Source: Breznakibacter xylanolyticus
GTDB taxonomy: Bacteria > Bacteroidota > Bacteroidia > Bacteroidales > Marinilabiliaceae
Assembly (NCBI RefSeq): GCF_003254275.1
Contig: NZ_QKZK01000032.1
Location: forward strand, 1-42,892
DNA: 42,892 nucleotides
Direction of reading: 5' to 3'
The translations under genes were made by a program, and so were the position numbers. Under the pieces are notes generated by a model. It worked only from the letters and a program-made list of their open reading frames with translations, had not been told where the DNA came from and made no database searches. Each line of letters begins with the position of its first letter. Position 1 is the first letter of the stretch. Positions 24,300 to 33,076 of the stretch are shown here, piece by piece.

Positions 24300-24818
24300 A
24301 TGAATCACACAGCCATCACGGAATACCTCAATTTTCGCCAGCAAATCGACCAAACAGTCACTCGCTTAGAAAAAATATACCAACCTCACTTACATTGTGC
24401 AAAAGGATGCGATCAGTGTTGTTTTAGTTTTCGGGTATTTCCTGTTGAATGGTTTGCCATTGCCGGTCAACTAAACAAACATTTTGAGACAATCAACAAG
24501 GATCAACCCATTGGTGAACTCGAAAAGTGTTTATTTCTTAAAAACCATGCTTGCACCATTTATCCTCATCGCCCTATCATTTGCCGAACTCATGGCTTAC
24601 CACTGCTCAGCATGAACGAAACAGGGACGGAATGGGAACTCAACATTTGTGAACTCAACTTCACAGAGGCTGATGATGATTCTTTTGACGACGATAACCT
24701 GATTGAACAAGACACTCTCAACTCTGAATTATTTCAAATCAACAAACGCTTTATTGCAGACAACCCCCAACTGAATCTTTCAGAATTCGATCTCATCCCC
24801 CTCAAAGCACTCGTATGA
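24300..24818 (+). CDS. YkgJ-family Cys-cluster protein
   Basis: The 172-residue protein has the Zn/Fe-S-binding pattern of the YkgJ (CxxxCxxCC) family: CAKGCDQCCFSF near residue 38, then CLFLKNHACTIYPHRPIICRTHG near residue 80. The Cys that follow are placed as in the family. It is predicted to be cytosolic and its biochemical role is unknown; family members are often called zinc- or iron-chelating domain proteins. The acidic segment DDDSFDDDNLIEQD is unusual. It converges with the Gfo/Idh/MocA gene with a gap of only 32 bases. Confidence 0.85.
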   Translation: MNHTAITEYLNFRQQIDQTVTRLEKIYQPHLHCAKGCDQCCFSFRVFPVEWFAIAGQLNKHFETINKDQPIGELEKCLFLKNHACTIYPHRPIICRTHGLPLLSMNETGTEWELNICELNFTEADDDSFDDDNLIEQDTLNSELFQINKRFIADNPQLNLSEFDLIPLKALV

Positions 24819-24850
24819 TCTCTCTCCTATCGAGTTGTACAATAAAATAA

Positions 24851-25840
24851 CTAATCGTGACCTGGAAACACAATACCGCATTGATGACGAATGGCGTCTA
24901 ATCGTTCAATCAGGCGAATACTGTCAGCCCAACTCATGAACTCACTTTGTTGTAACCCGGTACGAATGCAACGCACCACTTCGGCTGCTTCATATTGATA
25001 ACCATTTCCAATTTTCTCGAATGGTATGGATGTTTCTTTTCCTTGAGCATCCACAAAACGTAAATTCCCGGGCATAAACCAAAAATCATCAAACAAGAGC
25101 GTTCCTTTTTCGCCATAAATAGCGGCACGGGTTCCGGACTCTGCCAAAAATGAACTATAAAGAACTGCTTGCGCCTGACCGGGATATTGAAACACGGCAC
25201 TGCAATTCATATCGACTCCCGTCACCCCCAAACCGGCCATGGCCACTTGATCGAGCGGACTACCCAACATAAACTCGGCCAAAAACATAGGATAAATCCC
25301 AATATCCATCAATGCGCCACCAATGAGCTCGGGATTAAATTTCCGATCCTTGGGATTCGTCATTGGCCGATGGATGCAAAAATCTGCCACCAACAGTCGG
25401 ATGTCACCCAATTGACCCGATTGCACAATTTCATGAGCATGAATGATATGTGGCAAGAAACGACTCCACATGGCCTCCATCAAAAAGACACCTTTATCAC
25501 GCGCCCGATCAATCATCTGATGTACTTCACGGGCATTGACAGCAAAAGGTTTTTCGCACAAGACATGCTTTCCGGCATCAATGCACATCATGGTATTAGA
25601 AAAATGCAAATTATGAGGTGTGGCAATATAAACCACATCCACATGGGGATCATTTATCAAGGCTTCGTATGATCCATAAGCCTTTTCAAAACCATGTCTG
25701 ACAGCAAATGCATCGGCTTGCTGTTGTGACCGCGAGGCAACGGCATACATGGTAGCACCTTCGACCAATGGTAACGCTTCCGACATTTTTGTGGCAATAC
25801 CACCGGTACCAAGAATTCCAAATCGTATATCACTTCTCAT
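24851..25840 (-). CDS. Gfo/Idh/MocA-family NAD(P)-dependent oxidoreductase
   Basis: The 329-residue protein has the N-terminal Rossmann motif GILGTGGIATKM, the substrate-binding EKPFAVNAREV with the conserved Lys, and a C-terminal alpha/beta domain (FNPELIGGALMDIGIYPMFLAEFML, where the GGALxDxGxY motif is well kept). Relatives oxidise or reduce sugars, inositols or dihydrodiols such as trans-1,2-dihydrobenzene-1,2-diol dehydrogenase; the closest textbook type seems to be the latter group, without certainty about the substrate. The start ATG at 25840 is clear. It is not obviously part of an operon. Confidence 0.9.
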   Translation of the reverse strand: MRSDIRFGILGTGGIATKMSEALPLVEGATMYAVASRSQQQADAFAVRHGFEKAYGSYEALINDPHVDVVYIATPHNLHFSNTMMCIDAGKHVLCEKPFAVNAREVHQMIDRARDKGVFLMEAMWSRFLPHIIHAHEIVQSGQLGDIRLLVADFCIHRPMTNPKDRKFNPELIGGALMDIGIYPMFLAEFMLGSPLDQVAMAGLGVTGVDMNCSAVFQYPGQAQAVLYSSFLAESGTRAAIYGEKGTLLFDDFWFMPGNLRFVDAQGKETSIPFEKIGNGYQYEAAEVVRCIRTGLQQSEFMSWADSIRLIERLDAIRHQCGIVFPGHD

Positions 25841-26020
25841 TTCTCAGATCTTTTGATTCTGATAAATATCTGCCAAAACAATGTGACAACAAAACAAATT
25901 CAAGGTTTTAACACCTCATTAATCGTTGCTGCAAATGAAGCATGTTAGAAAAAATGGAACAATATGAGCTCAACAACCATTTACGTTCATCTTGCAAACA
26001 GCGAATCACCAACAACACAA

Positions 26021-27553
26021 TTATCGGGGTTTGAGCACAATGCGAAAGTCAAATACTTTATCGTCACCCACGCCGTTGGTCGTAAATTTCTCACGATGAT
26101 TCAAATATCCGGGCGCCCCACACAAAAACACATAATCAACATTGGGCTGAATATCGAATGTGAATACACCGTCTGGCTGTACCTCTAACTTCTTAATAAC
26201 ACCATCGTTACCGGCCACCCGAACGAATGCACCTTCAGGAGCCGCCGATGAATCACCATGGGTTAGACGCCCCTTGAAAACCAAGGACACCGGTCGATAC
26301 TGAAACTCATAGATATTATCAACACCTTTGACATTATCACGCGATGAAGAAAACAATCCCTTCTCAACACCTCGTTCAAAAACAATCCCAAAATCGTCCC
26401 CTCCGGAATTAATGGGCATCAATAAATTTTCAACCACTGCCGGTCCGGATTCCTGTTCCGTCAACCTAAATACATCCAGTCCGCCAAATCCGGGATGTCC
26501 ATCGGAACTAAAAAACAACACCCCATCGTGTCGTACATAGGGAAACATCTCATCGCCGTGAGTATTTACCGGCGCACCAACATTCACAGGTTGCGACCAA
26601 TCACTGGTAACATCGGCACGTGTCACTTTCCATATATCCTTCCCTCCCACCGAGCCGGGCATGTCGGAAACAAAATAAAGGGTAAGTCCATCCGGAGAAA
26701 TCGCCGGGTGCGCCACCACCAGACTATCACCGGCAAGGGGAACCAACTCGGGTTCGGACCATCGCCCGCCACTGCGTTTCATGCGAAATATCTCCGCCCC
26801 AATCACTTTACTTTGGTCATAGCGACAACGGGTAAAATACATCTCTTTCCCATCGAACGACAACGACAACGCACCTTCGTCGAAGGTGGTACTTACGGGA
26901 TCGTCAACAATTTCGGGCTTTGTCCATTTTCCCTTGGCATCTTTATAGATATAATATATGTCTCCGCCGCCTTGACCGGTAATGCGGCTCATGTTACGTT
27001 TTTTAGCAAGCGACCTCATGGAAGAAAAGTAAATCTCAGGCTCACTCTCCATGGAAAAGGCAGGTGAAAAATCACTAAATTTGGAGTTAATGGCATCGAA
27101 TTTTTTCACGTCACAGCGCGGTGCTTTTGCGGGTTGCTCAATCATTTTGCACGAAGCAAGCCCCACATGCGCCAAAGCATCATTGGGACTTTTTTCAAGA
27201 ATCTTTTCAAATTCAGCCAACGCGTCTTTCACTTTTCCGGCTTTGAATAACGACTGCGCATAATACAGACGCATCCGAGGGTGATCAAATCCCGTGCGCA
27301 AGGCACGCGAATAAGCCGCAGCAGCTTTATTGGGCTGATTGATGCGTCGATACGACTCGCCCATATAAAAGGCTATTTCGCCTTTGGTGAATTTATTTTT
27401 CTCGTTTGAGAATGCTTTTTTATATATCCCGGCTGAACGGGCATATTCCCCAGCTGCAAAAGCCTTATGTCCTCCGCTTGCTGAGCCACGAGAAGCACAA
27501 CCTGACGCAAAAAGAAGATACATCCCCAGACTAAAAAACAAAAAAAACTTCAT
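26021..27553 (-). CDS. PorE-like lipoprotein (TPR, PD40 propeller, CRD) without OmpA domain
   Basis: The 510-residue protein has a lipoprotein signal (MYLLFASGCASRG). TPR repeats follow (about residues 30-140: AFAAGEYARSAGIYKKAF, AAAAYSRALRTGFDHPRMRLYYAQSLFKAGKVKDALAEFEKIL). Five PD40/WD40-type beta-propeller blades come next, each with SPDG-like turns (AISPDGLTLYFVSDMPG, VRHDGVLFFSSDGHPGFGGLDVFRL). Last is a carboxypeptidase-regulatory-like domain (FKGRLTHGDSSAAPEGAFVRV). This order is that of PorE, the type IX secretion lipoprotein, but PorE goes on into a peptidoglycan-binding OmpA domain, while here the protein ends after the CRD at a stop codon. The start is ATG 27553; a further three codons need TTG. 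No other T9SS gene lies nearby. Confidence 0.85.
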   Translation of the reverse strand: MKFFLFFSLGMYLLFASGCASRGSASGGHKAFAAGEYARSAGIYKKAFSNEKNKFTKGEIAFYMGESYRRINQPNKAAAAYSRALRTGFDHPRMRLYYAQSLFKAGKVKDALAEFEKILEKSPNDALAHVGLASCKMIEQPAKAPRCDVKKFDAINSKFSDFSPAFSMESEPEIYFSSMRSLAKKRNMSRITGQGGGDIYYIYKDAKGKWTKPEIVDDPVSTTFDEGALSLSFDGKEMYFTRCRYDQSKVIGAEIFRMKRSGGRWSEPELVPLAGDSLVVAHPAISPDGLTLYFVSDMPGSVGGKDIWKVTRADVTSDWSQPVNVGAPVNTHGDEMFPYVRHDGVLFFSSDGHPGFGGLDVFRLTEQESGPAVVENLLMPINSGGDDFGIVFERGVEKGLFSSSRDNVKGVDNIYEFQYRPVSLVFKGRLTHGDSSAAPEGAFVRVAGNDGVIKKLEVQPDGVFTFDIQPNVDYVFLCGAPGYLNHREKFTTNGVGDDKVFDFRIVLKPR

Positions 27554-27618
27554 TGACAACAAATTTCAAACCTCAAATTTCGCAAAAACGAACCAAAACC
27601 TTACAGACTAACAACGAC

Positions 27619-27740
27619 ATAACTCGTTTGAGTTATCTGCTATCATATTTAAACGCAAAGCGTTAAAATTTACTCAGCACCTTTCTTGGCATAGCCAAAC
27701 GACTACGTCGATGAGCGCCTCAGCGTTTATTCTGACTCTG
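27619..27740. repeat. Intergenic repeat family, copy A
   Basis: The element starts with TTTGAGTTATCTGC, contains TATTTAAACGCAAAGCG and ends with GCGTTTATTCTGACTCTG. The same blocks occur at 38217-38313 (same orientation) and 32569-32663 (inverted). Copy A is longest and most diverged; it carries about 30 extra bases in the middle. Confidence 0.85.
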
Positions 27741-27781
27741 AATCACAAAAATAACGACCAAAGCAAACATTTAGTGTATAA

Positions 27782-27812
27782 CAACAAAAAAGCCTTACAA
27801 AAATGTAAGGCT
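27782..27812 (-). terminator. Terminator of the cold-shock protein gene
   Basis: Minus strand: AGCCTTACA pairs with TGTAAGGCT, with a small loop, followed by a T-rich run. Confidence 0.85.
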
Positions 27813-27848
27813 CTTCTGATACTGCAATAACTTAGTGTAATATATAAA

Positions 27849-28040
27849 TTAAACTAGTTTTACATTCACGGCGTTCAAACCTTTGCGTCCTTCTTGCAAT
27901 TCGAAAGACACTTGGTCATTTTCTTTAATGGTGTCTTTCAAACCGGTTACGTGTACAAAGTACTCTTTGTCTGAAGACTCATCTTTAATAAAACCAAATC
28001 CTTTGGTTGTATTAAAGAACTTAACTGTTCCTGTATTCAT
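27849..28040 (-). CDS. Cold-shock-domain protein (CspA family)
   Basis: The 63-residue protein is a single cold-shock domain with both RNA-binding motifs, KGFGFI (RNP1) and YFVHVTG (RNP2, with the usual FVH). It begins MNTGTVKFFNTTKGFGFI. The start at 28040 is chosen because a longer frame (to 28088) adds 16 residues with no family counterpart. Cold-shock proteins melt RNA structure and stabilise or unwind transcripts. The 5' leader is likely long and AT-rich. A strong terminator follows. Confidence 0.95.
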   Translation of the reverse strand: MNTGTVKFFNTTKGFGFIKDESSDKEYFVHVTGLKDTIKENDQVSFELQEGRKGLNAVNVKLV

Positions 28041-28289
28041 TTTAATAAAAATTTGATGCTGCAATATAGGACTTAATTCTGAATCCATCTATAAAATAAA
28101 TGAATTATTTTAAAAAAAATATCCAGTCGAATGACTCAAGACATGCGCTCATGGCATTAAAACCATCATTAAAATGAACATTTACAATCGAAGAGAATTT
28201 CAATATCAAGATTATACGCCTGAATTAATGCACATTACGAATACACAAACAACATTCCTGAAAATTAAACGACTTTTTAGTAGCCATTT

Positions 28290-28311
28290 AATACAAACGT
28301 TTGTATTTTTG
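28290..28311 (+). promoter_or_regulatory. LacI-type operator overlapping a promoter -7 box
   Basis: AATACAAACGTTTGTATT (28290-28307) is a perfect 18-bp palindrome centred on CG, the form bound by LacI-family repressors. Its right half overlaps a -7 box TATTTTTG (28304-28311). Binding would block transcription of the repressor and the kduI-kduD genes behind it, so autoregulation is likely. Confidence 0.75.
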
Positions 28312-28329
28312 TAAGCATCAAAACTGTAT

Positions 28330-29349
28330 ATGAAATCTCATAATATAACCATCAGTGATATCGCCAAAGAGTTGGGCATTACCCCATCGACAGTTTCTCG
28401 CGCATTGAGCGATAGTCCCAGGGTAAATGATAAGACCAAAAAGAAAGTACAAGAAACGGCTCAAAAAATGGGATACCATCAAAACGTGATGGCCTCAATG
28501 TTACGCAAAGGCAGTAGTGGTTCTATCGGAATCATCATCCCGCGTATCAACCGTCATTTCTTTAGCAATGCCATTAGCGGAATTGAACGCATTGTCAATC
28601 CTGCCGGCTACAACCTTCTTATTTATCAGACCGAAGAACTTTACCAAAAGGAAGTAGAAGGGATACAAGCCTTTATGAAGAATCGCGTGGCCGGCATCAT
28701 TTTATCCATCGCGGCTGAAACAACCCACTTTGAACACCTGAATAACCTGCAAAACAAGGGTATTGCATTGGTACAGTTCGACCGCGTCACCGATCTTGTC
28801 CATGGTCCCAAAGTCATTAACGACAATTTCAACGGAGCATATCTGGCGGTTAAACATCTCATTCAGACGGGACACAAGCGCATTGCGCATCTCACTGGAG
28901 CACCCCACTTAAATGTGTATCGTGAGCGTCTCAGGGGATACATGCAAGCACTTACCGACCATGGCATCCAACCCGATCAGGCTCTGGTATTCGACAACTC
29001 CATCACCCGCGACGGTGGTGCTGCGAATATTGGGAAAATTATGAGTTTAAATGCCGATGCTATTTTTTGCGCAGGCGACTATGCAGCCCTTGGAGCCATT
29101 CAGGAACTCAAAAACCTCAACATTGCAGTCCCCGAGCAAGTGGCTGTGGTGGGTTATGCCAACGAACCGTTTTCTGAAATCATGACTCCGTCTCTCACAT
29201 CGGTTGAGCAAAATGCCTTTGAAATGGGCACAAGAGCTGCTCAGGCACTCATCGACATGATTGAAAACAAAGACAATGCACACGACCACACCGACATCAT
29301 CCCCGTTCGCTTAATTGTCAGACAATCTTCATTAGTATCAACATATTAA
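28330..29349 (+). CDS. LacI-family transcriptional repressor of the kdu operon
   Basis: The 339-residue protein begins with a LacI-type helix-turn-helix (ITISDIAKELGITPSTVSRALSDSPRVNDKTKKKV) and the hinge (GYHQNVMASMLRKGSSGSIGIIIP). The periplasmic-binding-like effector domain follows (NRHFFSNAISGIERIV; VVGYANEPFSEIMTPSLTSVEQ). The first gene of an operon with kduI (12 nt downstream) and kduD, it carries a palindromic operator upstream, so it probably responds to a uronate-type sugar. In related genomes such regulators act on pectin or alginate/ulvan metabolism. The start ATG is 28330. Confidence 0.95.
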   Translation: MKSHNITISDIAKELGITPSTVSRALSDSPRVNDKTKKKVQETAQKMGYHQNVMASMLRKGSSGSIGIIIPRINRHFFSNAISGIERIVNPAGYNLLIYQTEELYQKEVEGIQAFMKNRVAGIILSIAAETTHFEHLNNLQNKGIALVQFDRVTDLVHGPKVINDNFNGAYLAVKHLIQTGHKRIAHLTGAPHLNVYRERLRGYMQALTDHGIQPDQALVFDNSITRDGGAANIGKIMSLNADAIFCAGDYAALGAIQELKNLNIAVPEQVAVVGYANEPFSEIMTPSLTSVEQNAFEMGTRAAQALIDMIENKDNAHDHTDIIPVRLIVRQSSLVSTY

Positions 29350-29360
29350 TTTCAAAAGAG

Positions 29361-30197
29361 ATGAAATACGAAATTCGCTATGCCTCCCATCCCGAGGATG
29401 CTAAAAACTATGACACCACGCGTATCCGCAAAGAATTTTTAATCCCTACCCTCTTCGAAAAAGATGAGATATCACTGGTTTATTCAATGTACGATCGCTA
29501 CATCGTTGGGGGTGCCATGCCCGTAACCAAAGCGCTCAAACTCGAAACCATTGAGGAACTTAAAGCCGATTTCTTTCTTCGTCGTCGCGAAATGGGAATC
29601 ATCAACGTGGGTGGAGATGCCAAAATCACAGCCGATGGCGTGGTTTATGAGCTCAAATACAAAGAAGCCCTTTATATTGGGATGGGAACCAAGGAGGTAA
29701 TCTTTGAATCGACCGACAAAAACGTTCCGGCCAAATTATACATCAACTCAGCGCCGGCACACCATGCTTATCCTTCAAAGAAAGTCACCAAAGCCGAAGC
29801 TGAAGTGGTGGAAATGGGAAGCCTGGAGTCGTCGAACCACAGAACCATCAACAAACTAATTGTTAACAGTGTGGTTCCCAGCTGTCAATTACAAATGGGA
29901 ATGACAGAATTGAAACCAGGCAGCGTTTGGAATACCATGCCTGCTCACACACACAACCGACGCATGGAGGCTTACTTCTACTTTGAAGTACCGGCCAATC
30001 AAACCATTTGTCACTTCATGGGTCAACCCGATGAAACACGACACATTTTTATGAATAACGACCAGGCTGTATTGTCACCATCATGGAGCATCCACAGTGC
30101 CGCCGGAACATCCAACTATACCTTTATTTGGGGGATGGCCGGTGAAAACCTCGATTACAGCGATATGGACATTCGTCAACCAAATGAATTAAAATAA
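29361..30197 (+). CDS. kduI: 5-dehydro-4-deoxy-D-glucuronate isomerase
   Basis: The 278-residue protein, the usual length of the family, contains the cupin-type zinc site in PAHTHNRRMEAYFYFEVP, with the later His in the C-terminal half, and the characteristic start MKYEIRYASHPEDAKNYDTTRIRKEFLI. It interconverts 5-keto-4-deoxyuronate, formed from the unsaturated uronic acid released by polysaccharide lyases, and 3-deoxy-D-glycero-2,5-hexodiulosonate. It is followed after 10 nt by kduD, the next enzyme. No lyase or transporter genes lie in the window. Confidence 0.97.
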   Translation: MKYEIRYASHPEDAKNYDTTRIRKEFLIPTLFEKDEISLVYSMYDRYIVGGAMPVTKALKLETIEELKADFFLRRREMGIINVGGDAKITADGVVYELKYKEALYIGMGTKEVIFESTDKNVPAKLYINSAPAHHAYPSKKVTKAEAEVVEMGSLESSNHRTINKLIVNSVVPSCQLQMGMTELKPGSVWNTMPAHTHNRRMEAYFYFEVPANQTICHFMGQPDETRHIFMNNDQAVLSPSWSIHSAAGTSNYTFIWGMAGENLDYSDMDIRQPNELK

Positions 30198-30207
30198 ACA
30201 TCTCACC

Positions 30208-31011
30208 ATGATTCAGGAATTATTTGACCTCAAAGGGAAAGTCGCCCTCATTACCGGCGCAACACACGGTATTGGAATGGCTATGGGTAAATTATTGGGA
30301 CAAGCCGGTGCCAAAATTTGTGTCAACGACCTCTCGCAAGAGAAACTCGATGCCTGCAAAATTGAATATGCCAAAGCCGGTGTGGATGTCTACACACTGG
30401 TGTTCGACGTCACCAAAGAAGCCGACGTTGACAAAGGGATCTCACAAATTGAAAAAGACTTGGGATCAGTAGATATCCTCATCAACAATGCGGGGATCAT
30501 CAAGCGTATTCCTATTTTAGACATGCCCATCAGCGATTTCCAACAGGTGATTGATGTTGATTTGGTCGCACCTCTCATCGTGGCCAAACGCGTGGCACCG
30601 GGTATGATTAAAAAACGCAGTGGTAAAATTATCAACATCTGCTCGATGATGAGCGTGTACGGTCGCAACTCGGTGTCTGCTTACGCAGCAGCCAAAGGCG
30701 GCTTGAAATTACTGACTGCCAACATGTGCTGCGAATGGGCCAAATACAACATCCAGATCAATGGCATTGGCCCCGGTTACATTGCCACCGCACAAACTGG
30801 TCCAATCCGCGAAAACGGACACCCATTCAACGACCTGGTGATGACCCGCACTCCCGCCGGACGTTGGGGAGAACCCGAAGATGTGGCCAAAGCAGCTCTG
30901 TTCTTAGTTTCTAAGGCCAGCGATTTTGTCAACGGTCATGTGCTTTACGTAGATGGTGGTATTTTGGCCAACTTCGGCTATGTGAAAGGCGAAAACGACA
31001 TTATTGACTGA
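30208..31011 (+). CDS. kduD: 2-dehydro-3-deoxy-D-gluconate 5-dehydrogenase (KduD-type SDR)
   Basis: The 267-residue classical SDR has TGATHGIG (cofactor binding), NNAGIIKRIPI, Ser of NICSMMS and Tyr/Lys of YAAAKGG. KduD proteins have the MIQELFDLKGKVALITGA start and the C-terminal FVNGHVLYVDGGILANFGYV seen here. It reduces 3-deoxy-D-glycero-2,5-hexodiulosonate to 2-keto-3-deoxygluconate (KDG) with NAD(P)H. The assignment is supported by adjacency to kduI. A terminator follows. Confidence 0.94.
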   Translation: MIQELFDLKGKVALITGATHGIGMAMGKLLGQAGAKICVNDLSQEKLDACKIEYAKAGVDVYTLVFDVTKEADVDKGISQIEKDLGSVDILINNAGIIKRIPILDMPISDFQQVIDVDLVAPLIVAKRVAPGMIKKRSGKIINICSMMSVYGRNSVSAYAAAKGGLKLLTANMCCEWAKYNIQINGIGPGYIATAQTGPIRENGHPFNDLVMTRTPAGRWGEPEDVAKAALFLVSKASDFVNGHVLYVDGGILANFGYVKGENDIID

Positions 31012-31055
31012 TTTAATGGATATTTAAATCCTATCGTTATTTGACATTTTGAACT

Positions 31056-31093
31056 CACCCATGAACGGATAACTTCCGATCATGGGTGTTTTT
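31056..31093 (+). terminator. Terminator after kduD
   Basis: CACCCATGA pairs perfectly with TCATGGGTG around a 15-nt loop, then TTTTT. It separates the kdu operon from the DUF4861-like gene. Confidence 0.85.
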
Positions 31094-31282
31094 ATCTCCG
31101 GTTATCCGCTACCACTCACAAGAGTAAAGGACTAAATCCTGCGAGATAATTATAATTTCATCCCTCCTTGGCTTACCCAATGGCGAACGAATAAATTGAA
31201 TCATGCTTTCAATATCGATATACAGGAGGCGAATTAATCAATTCAAGTAACTTGCGTGTTGACACTCAAACACTAATATTTA

Positions 31283-32506
31283 ATGCTAATGAAACTTTCG
31301 AAACTCATTCCCCTGGCAGGTTTGCTGACAGCTTGCAGCACAAGCCCCATCCTCACCATTACCAACCCTGGCGAACAACCATTGCAAGACATGTCTGTGA
31401 CGGTTCCTCGCACCACCATCACCAACAAACTTCCTAAACTTAGCAACAGTCAGCTAATATTAGCCATCACCGACACTGGCGACACCATCCCTTGTCAGTT
31501 CGACGACATGAATGGTGACGAAGAATGGGACGAAATGGTATTATTAATGAATCTCCCGGCTAAAGCAAACACCCATGTGCAATTAAAGGCCATTGACGAG
31601 AATCAACGCCCCAAATTCCCCACCCGTACAAACTATCGATTTGGCTCACAACAGCCCCCTTACCGCGATATCGTCGGCGAGAAAAGACTCAAATCGAACG
31701 ATAGCCCTACCATCTCTGAAATTTACCAAATGGAAGGTCCGGCATGGGAAAACGACTTGGTGGGATTCCGAAACTACTACGACGCCCGCAACGGCATTGA
31801 TATTTTTGGAAAAAAAACCAATGAAATGGCGCTCGACAGTGCCGGTATTCGCACCCAAAACTACCACGAAATGGACAATTGGGGCATGGATATCCTGAAA
31901 GTGGCTAACTCGCTTGGTGCCGGAGCTATTGCCATTGCCACAGGCGACACAATGTATCGCGTAGGTCCCTGTCTCGAAGGAGATGTAAACCTTATTACCC
32001 AAGGCCCTGTACGCACCATCCTCGAATTTACTTTTAAAGGCATTCCTACAGCCGATAGCATCACCTATGATGTCCGTCACCGCATATCCATATATGCAGG
32101 AGAACATTTTTACCGGAGCCAGACATGGTTATTAAACCCACGAGGCAATGAAAAAATTGTCACAGGCATTGTTCACAAGCATGACCTTGCGCTTATGAGT
32201 GACGAACATGGGCTTTACAAAATTTTTGGCACACATGGCGCTCAAGCCTACAAGGGGGAAAATCTAGGATTAGGCCTTTTAACACCCAAAGCAAGTTTTA
32301 ATAAAAACTACACATCACGCATGACCGGTGATGGAATTACCGAAACCTACCTGGTAGAAATTAACACCACAAATAATAATCCGGCCGAACACTACTTCTT
32401 CAGTGGTTGGAGTTATCAGGATGAACAATTCAACAATCCTGAATATTTCATGACACAAATGAAAGCCGCTGCCAACAAATTATCCACCATCATCACCGTT
32501 CAATAA
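31283..32506 (+). CDS. DUF4861-like lipoprotein, probable partner in uronate polysaccharide use
   Basis: The 407-residue protein has a lipoprotein signal (KLSKLIPLAGLLTACSTS) and looks like the DUF4861 family. Recognisable parts are FDDMNGDEEWDEMVLLMNL, WENDLVGFRNYYDARNGIDIFGKK and GPVRTILEFTFKG. Family members occur in loci that break down pectin, alginate or ulvan, and the neighbouring kdu genes agree with such a role. The activity is not established. Two possible ATGs are in frame, 31283 and 31289; the second gives a more compact signal. A terminator before it means the gene has its own promoter or depends on read-through. Confidence 0.75.
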   Translation: MLMKLSKLIPLAGLLTACSTSPILTITNPGEQPLQDMSVTVPRTTITNKLPKLSNSQLILAITDTGDTIPCQFDDMNGDEEWDEMVLLMNLPAKANTHVQLKAIDENQRPKFPTRTNYRFGSQQPPYRDIVGEKRLKSNDSPTISEIYQMEGPAWENDLVGFRNYYDARNGIDIFGKKTNEMALDSAGIRTQNYHEMDNWGMDILKVANSLGAGAIAIATGDTMYRVGPCLEGDVNLITQGPVRTILEFTFKGIPTADSITYDVRHRISIYAGEHFYRSQTWLLNPRGNEKIVTGIVHKHDLALMSDEHGLYKIFGTHGAQAYKGENLGLGLLTPKASFNKNYTSRMTGDGITETYLVEINTTNNNPAEHYFFSGWSYQDEQFNNPEYFMTQMKAAANKLSTIITVQ

Positions 32507-32568
32507 TTAGTTCAGGCAAAGCATTCGCATGATGCTAAACAGATAAATTCATGCGCATTTATCTATCA

Positions 32569-32663
32569 CAGAGTCAGAATAAACGCAAAGGCGCGAAGGC
32601 GCTGAGTTATTTTGTTGCGCCATGCGTTTAAATAACAAAGCAGATAACACAAAAGAGTTATAT
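32569..32663. repeat. Intergenic repeat family, copy B (inverted)
   Basis: This copy reads in the opposite orientation from A and C and is nearly identical to C: CAGAGTCAGAATAAACGC at the left, GCAGATAACAC near the right. It lies just downstream of the DUF4861-like gene. Confidence 0.9.
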
Positions 32664-32666
32664 AGT

Positions 32667-32709
32667 AGGCATGTCGTTCACAATTTTAGTGAATGGCATG
32701 CCTCTTTTT
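32667..32709 (+). terminator. Terminator downstream of the DUF4861-like gene
   Basis: AGGCATGTCGTTCAC pairs with GTGAATGGCATGCCT around a 7-nt loop, followed by CTTTTT. It lies 160 nt after the stop, with repeat copy B in between. Confidence 0.75.
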
Positions 32710-32802
32710 CCTAATAATCCTAAAGATTCGCATGAATCAACACAAAACTATCGTATTTATCAACAACCGTTCACCCCAAAGAGATTCTGCGATTAAAAAG
32801 TC

Positions 32803-33037
32803 TATTGAAATAGGCATATGGACAATATAGTCAAGTCGCCTACAAAAAGGCTTGGCCTCATAGCCCCAACGGGGCATAATCATACAGCCCTGGGCGTAGC
32901 CATAGGAAAAGAGAGTGGTAAAGAACAAGCCCCAAAGGGGCGAAAGCGTTGTTGGACACAGCACTTAACCAAACAGGCAGTGATCGCTTTCGCCACGTTG
33001 GGACTTTAAGATTATATACAAAGTGCCTATTTCAATA
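32803..33037. mobile_element. MITE-like element with 14-bp terminal inverted repeats and internal hairpins
   Basis: TATTGAAATAGGCA (32803-32816) is repeated in perfect inverted form at 33024-33037. Between them lie GCCCCAACGGGGC and GCCCCAAAGGGGC hairpins and the CAGCCCTGGGCG block typical of Bacteroidota intergenic repeats. There is no open reading frame of note. The 235-bp size, the inverted ends and the lack of coding capacity are consistent with a small non-autonomous mobile element. No target-site duplication was identified with confidence. Confidence 0.6.
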
Positions 33038-33076
33038 AGTCTATTTCCCTCTAAAGCATAGCCACAAACATAAAGA

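Noticed and set aside
31056-31093. Riboswitch-like structure between kduD and the DUF4861-like gene
   Set aside because: The hairpin with a T-run is a plain terminator; no conserved aptamer motif was seen.
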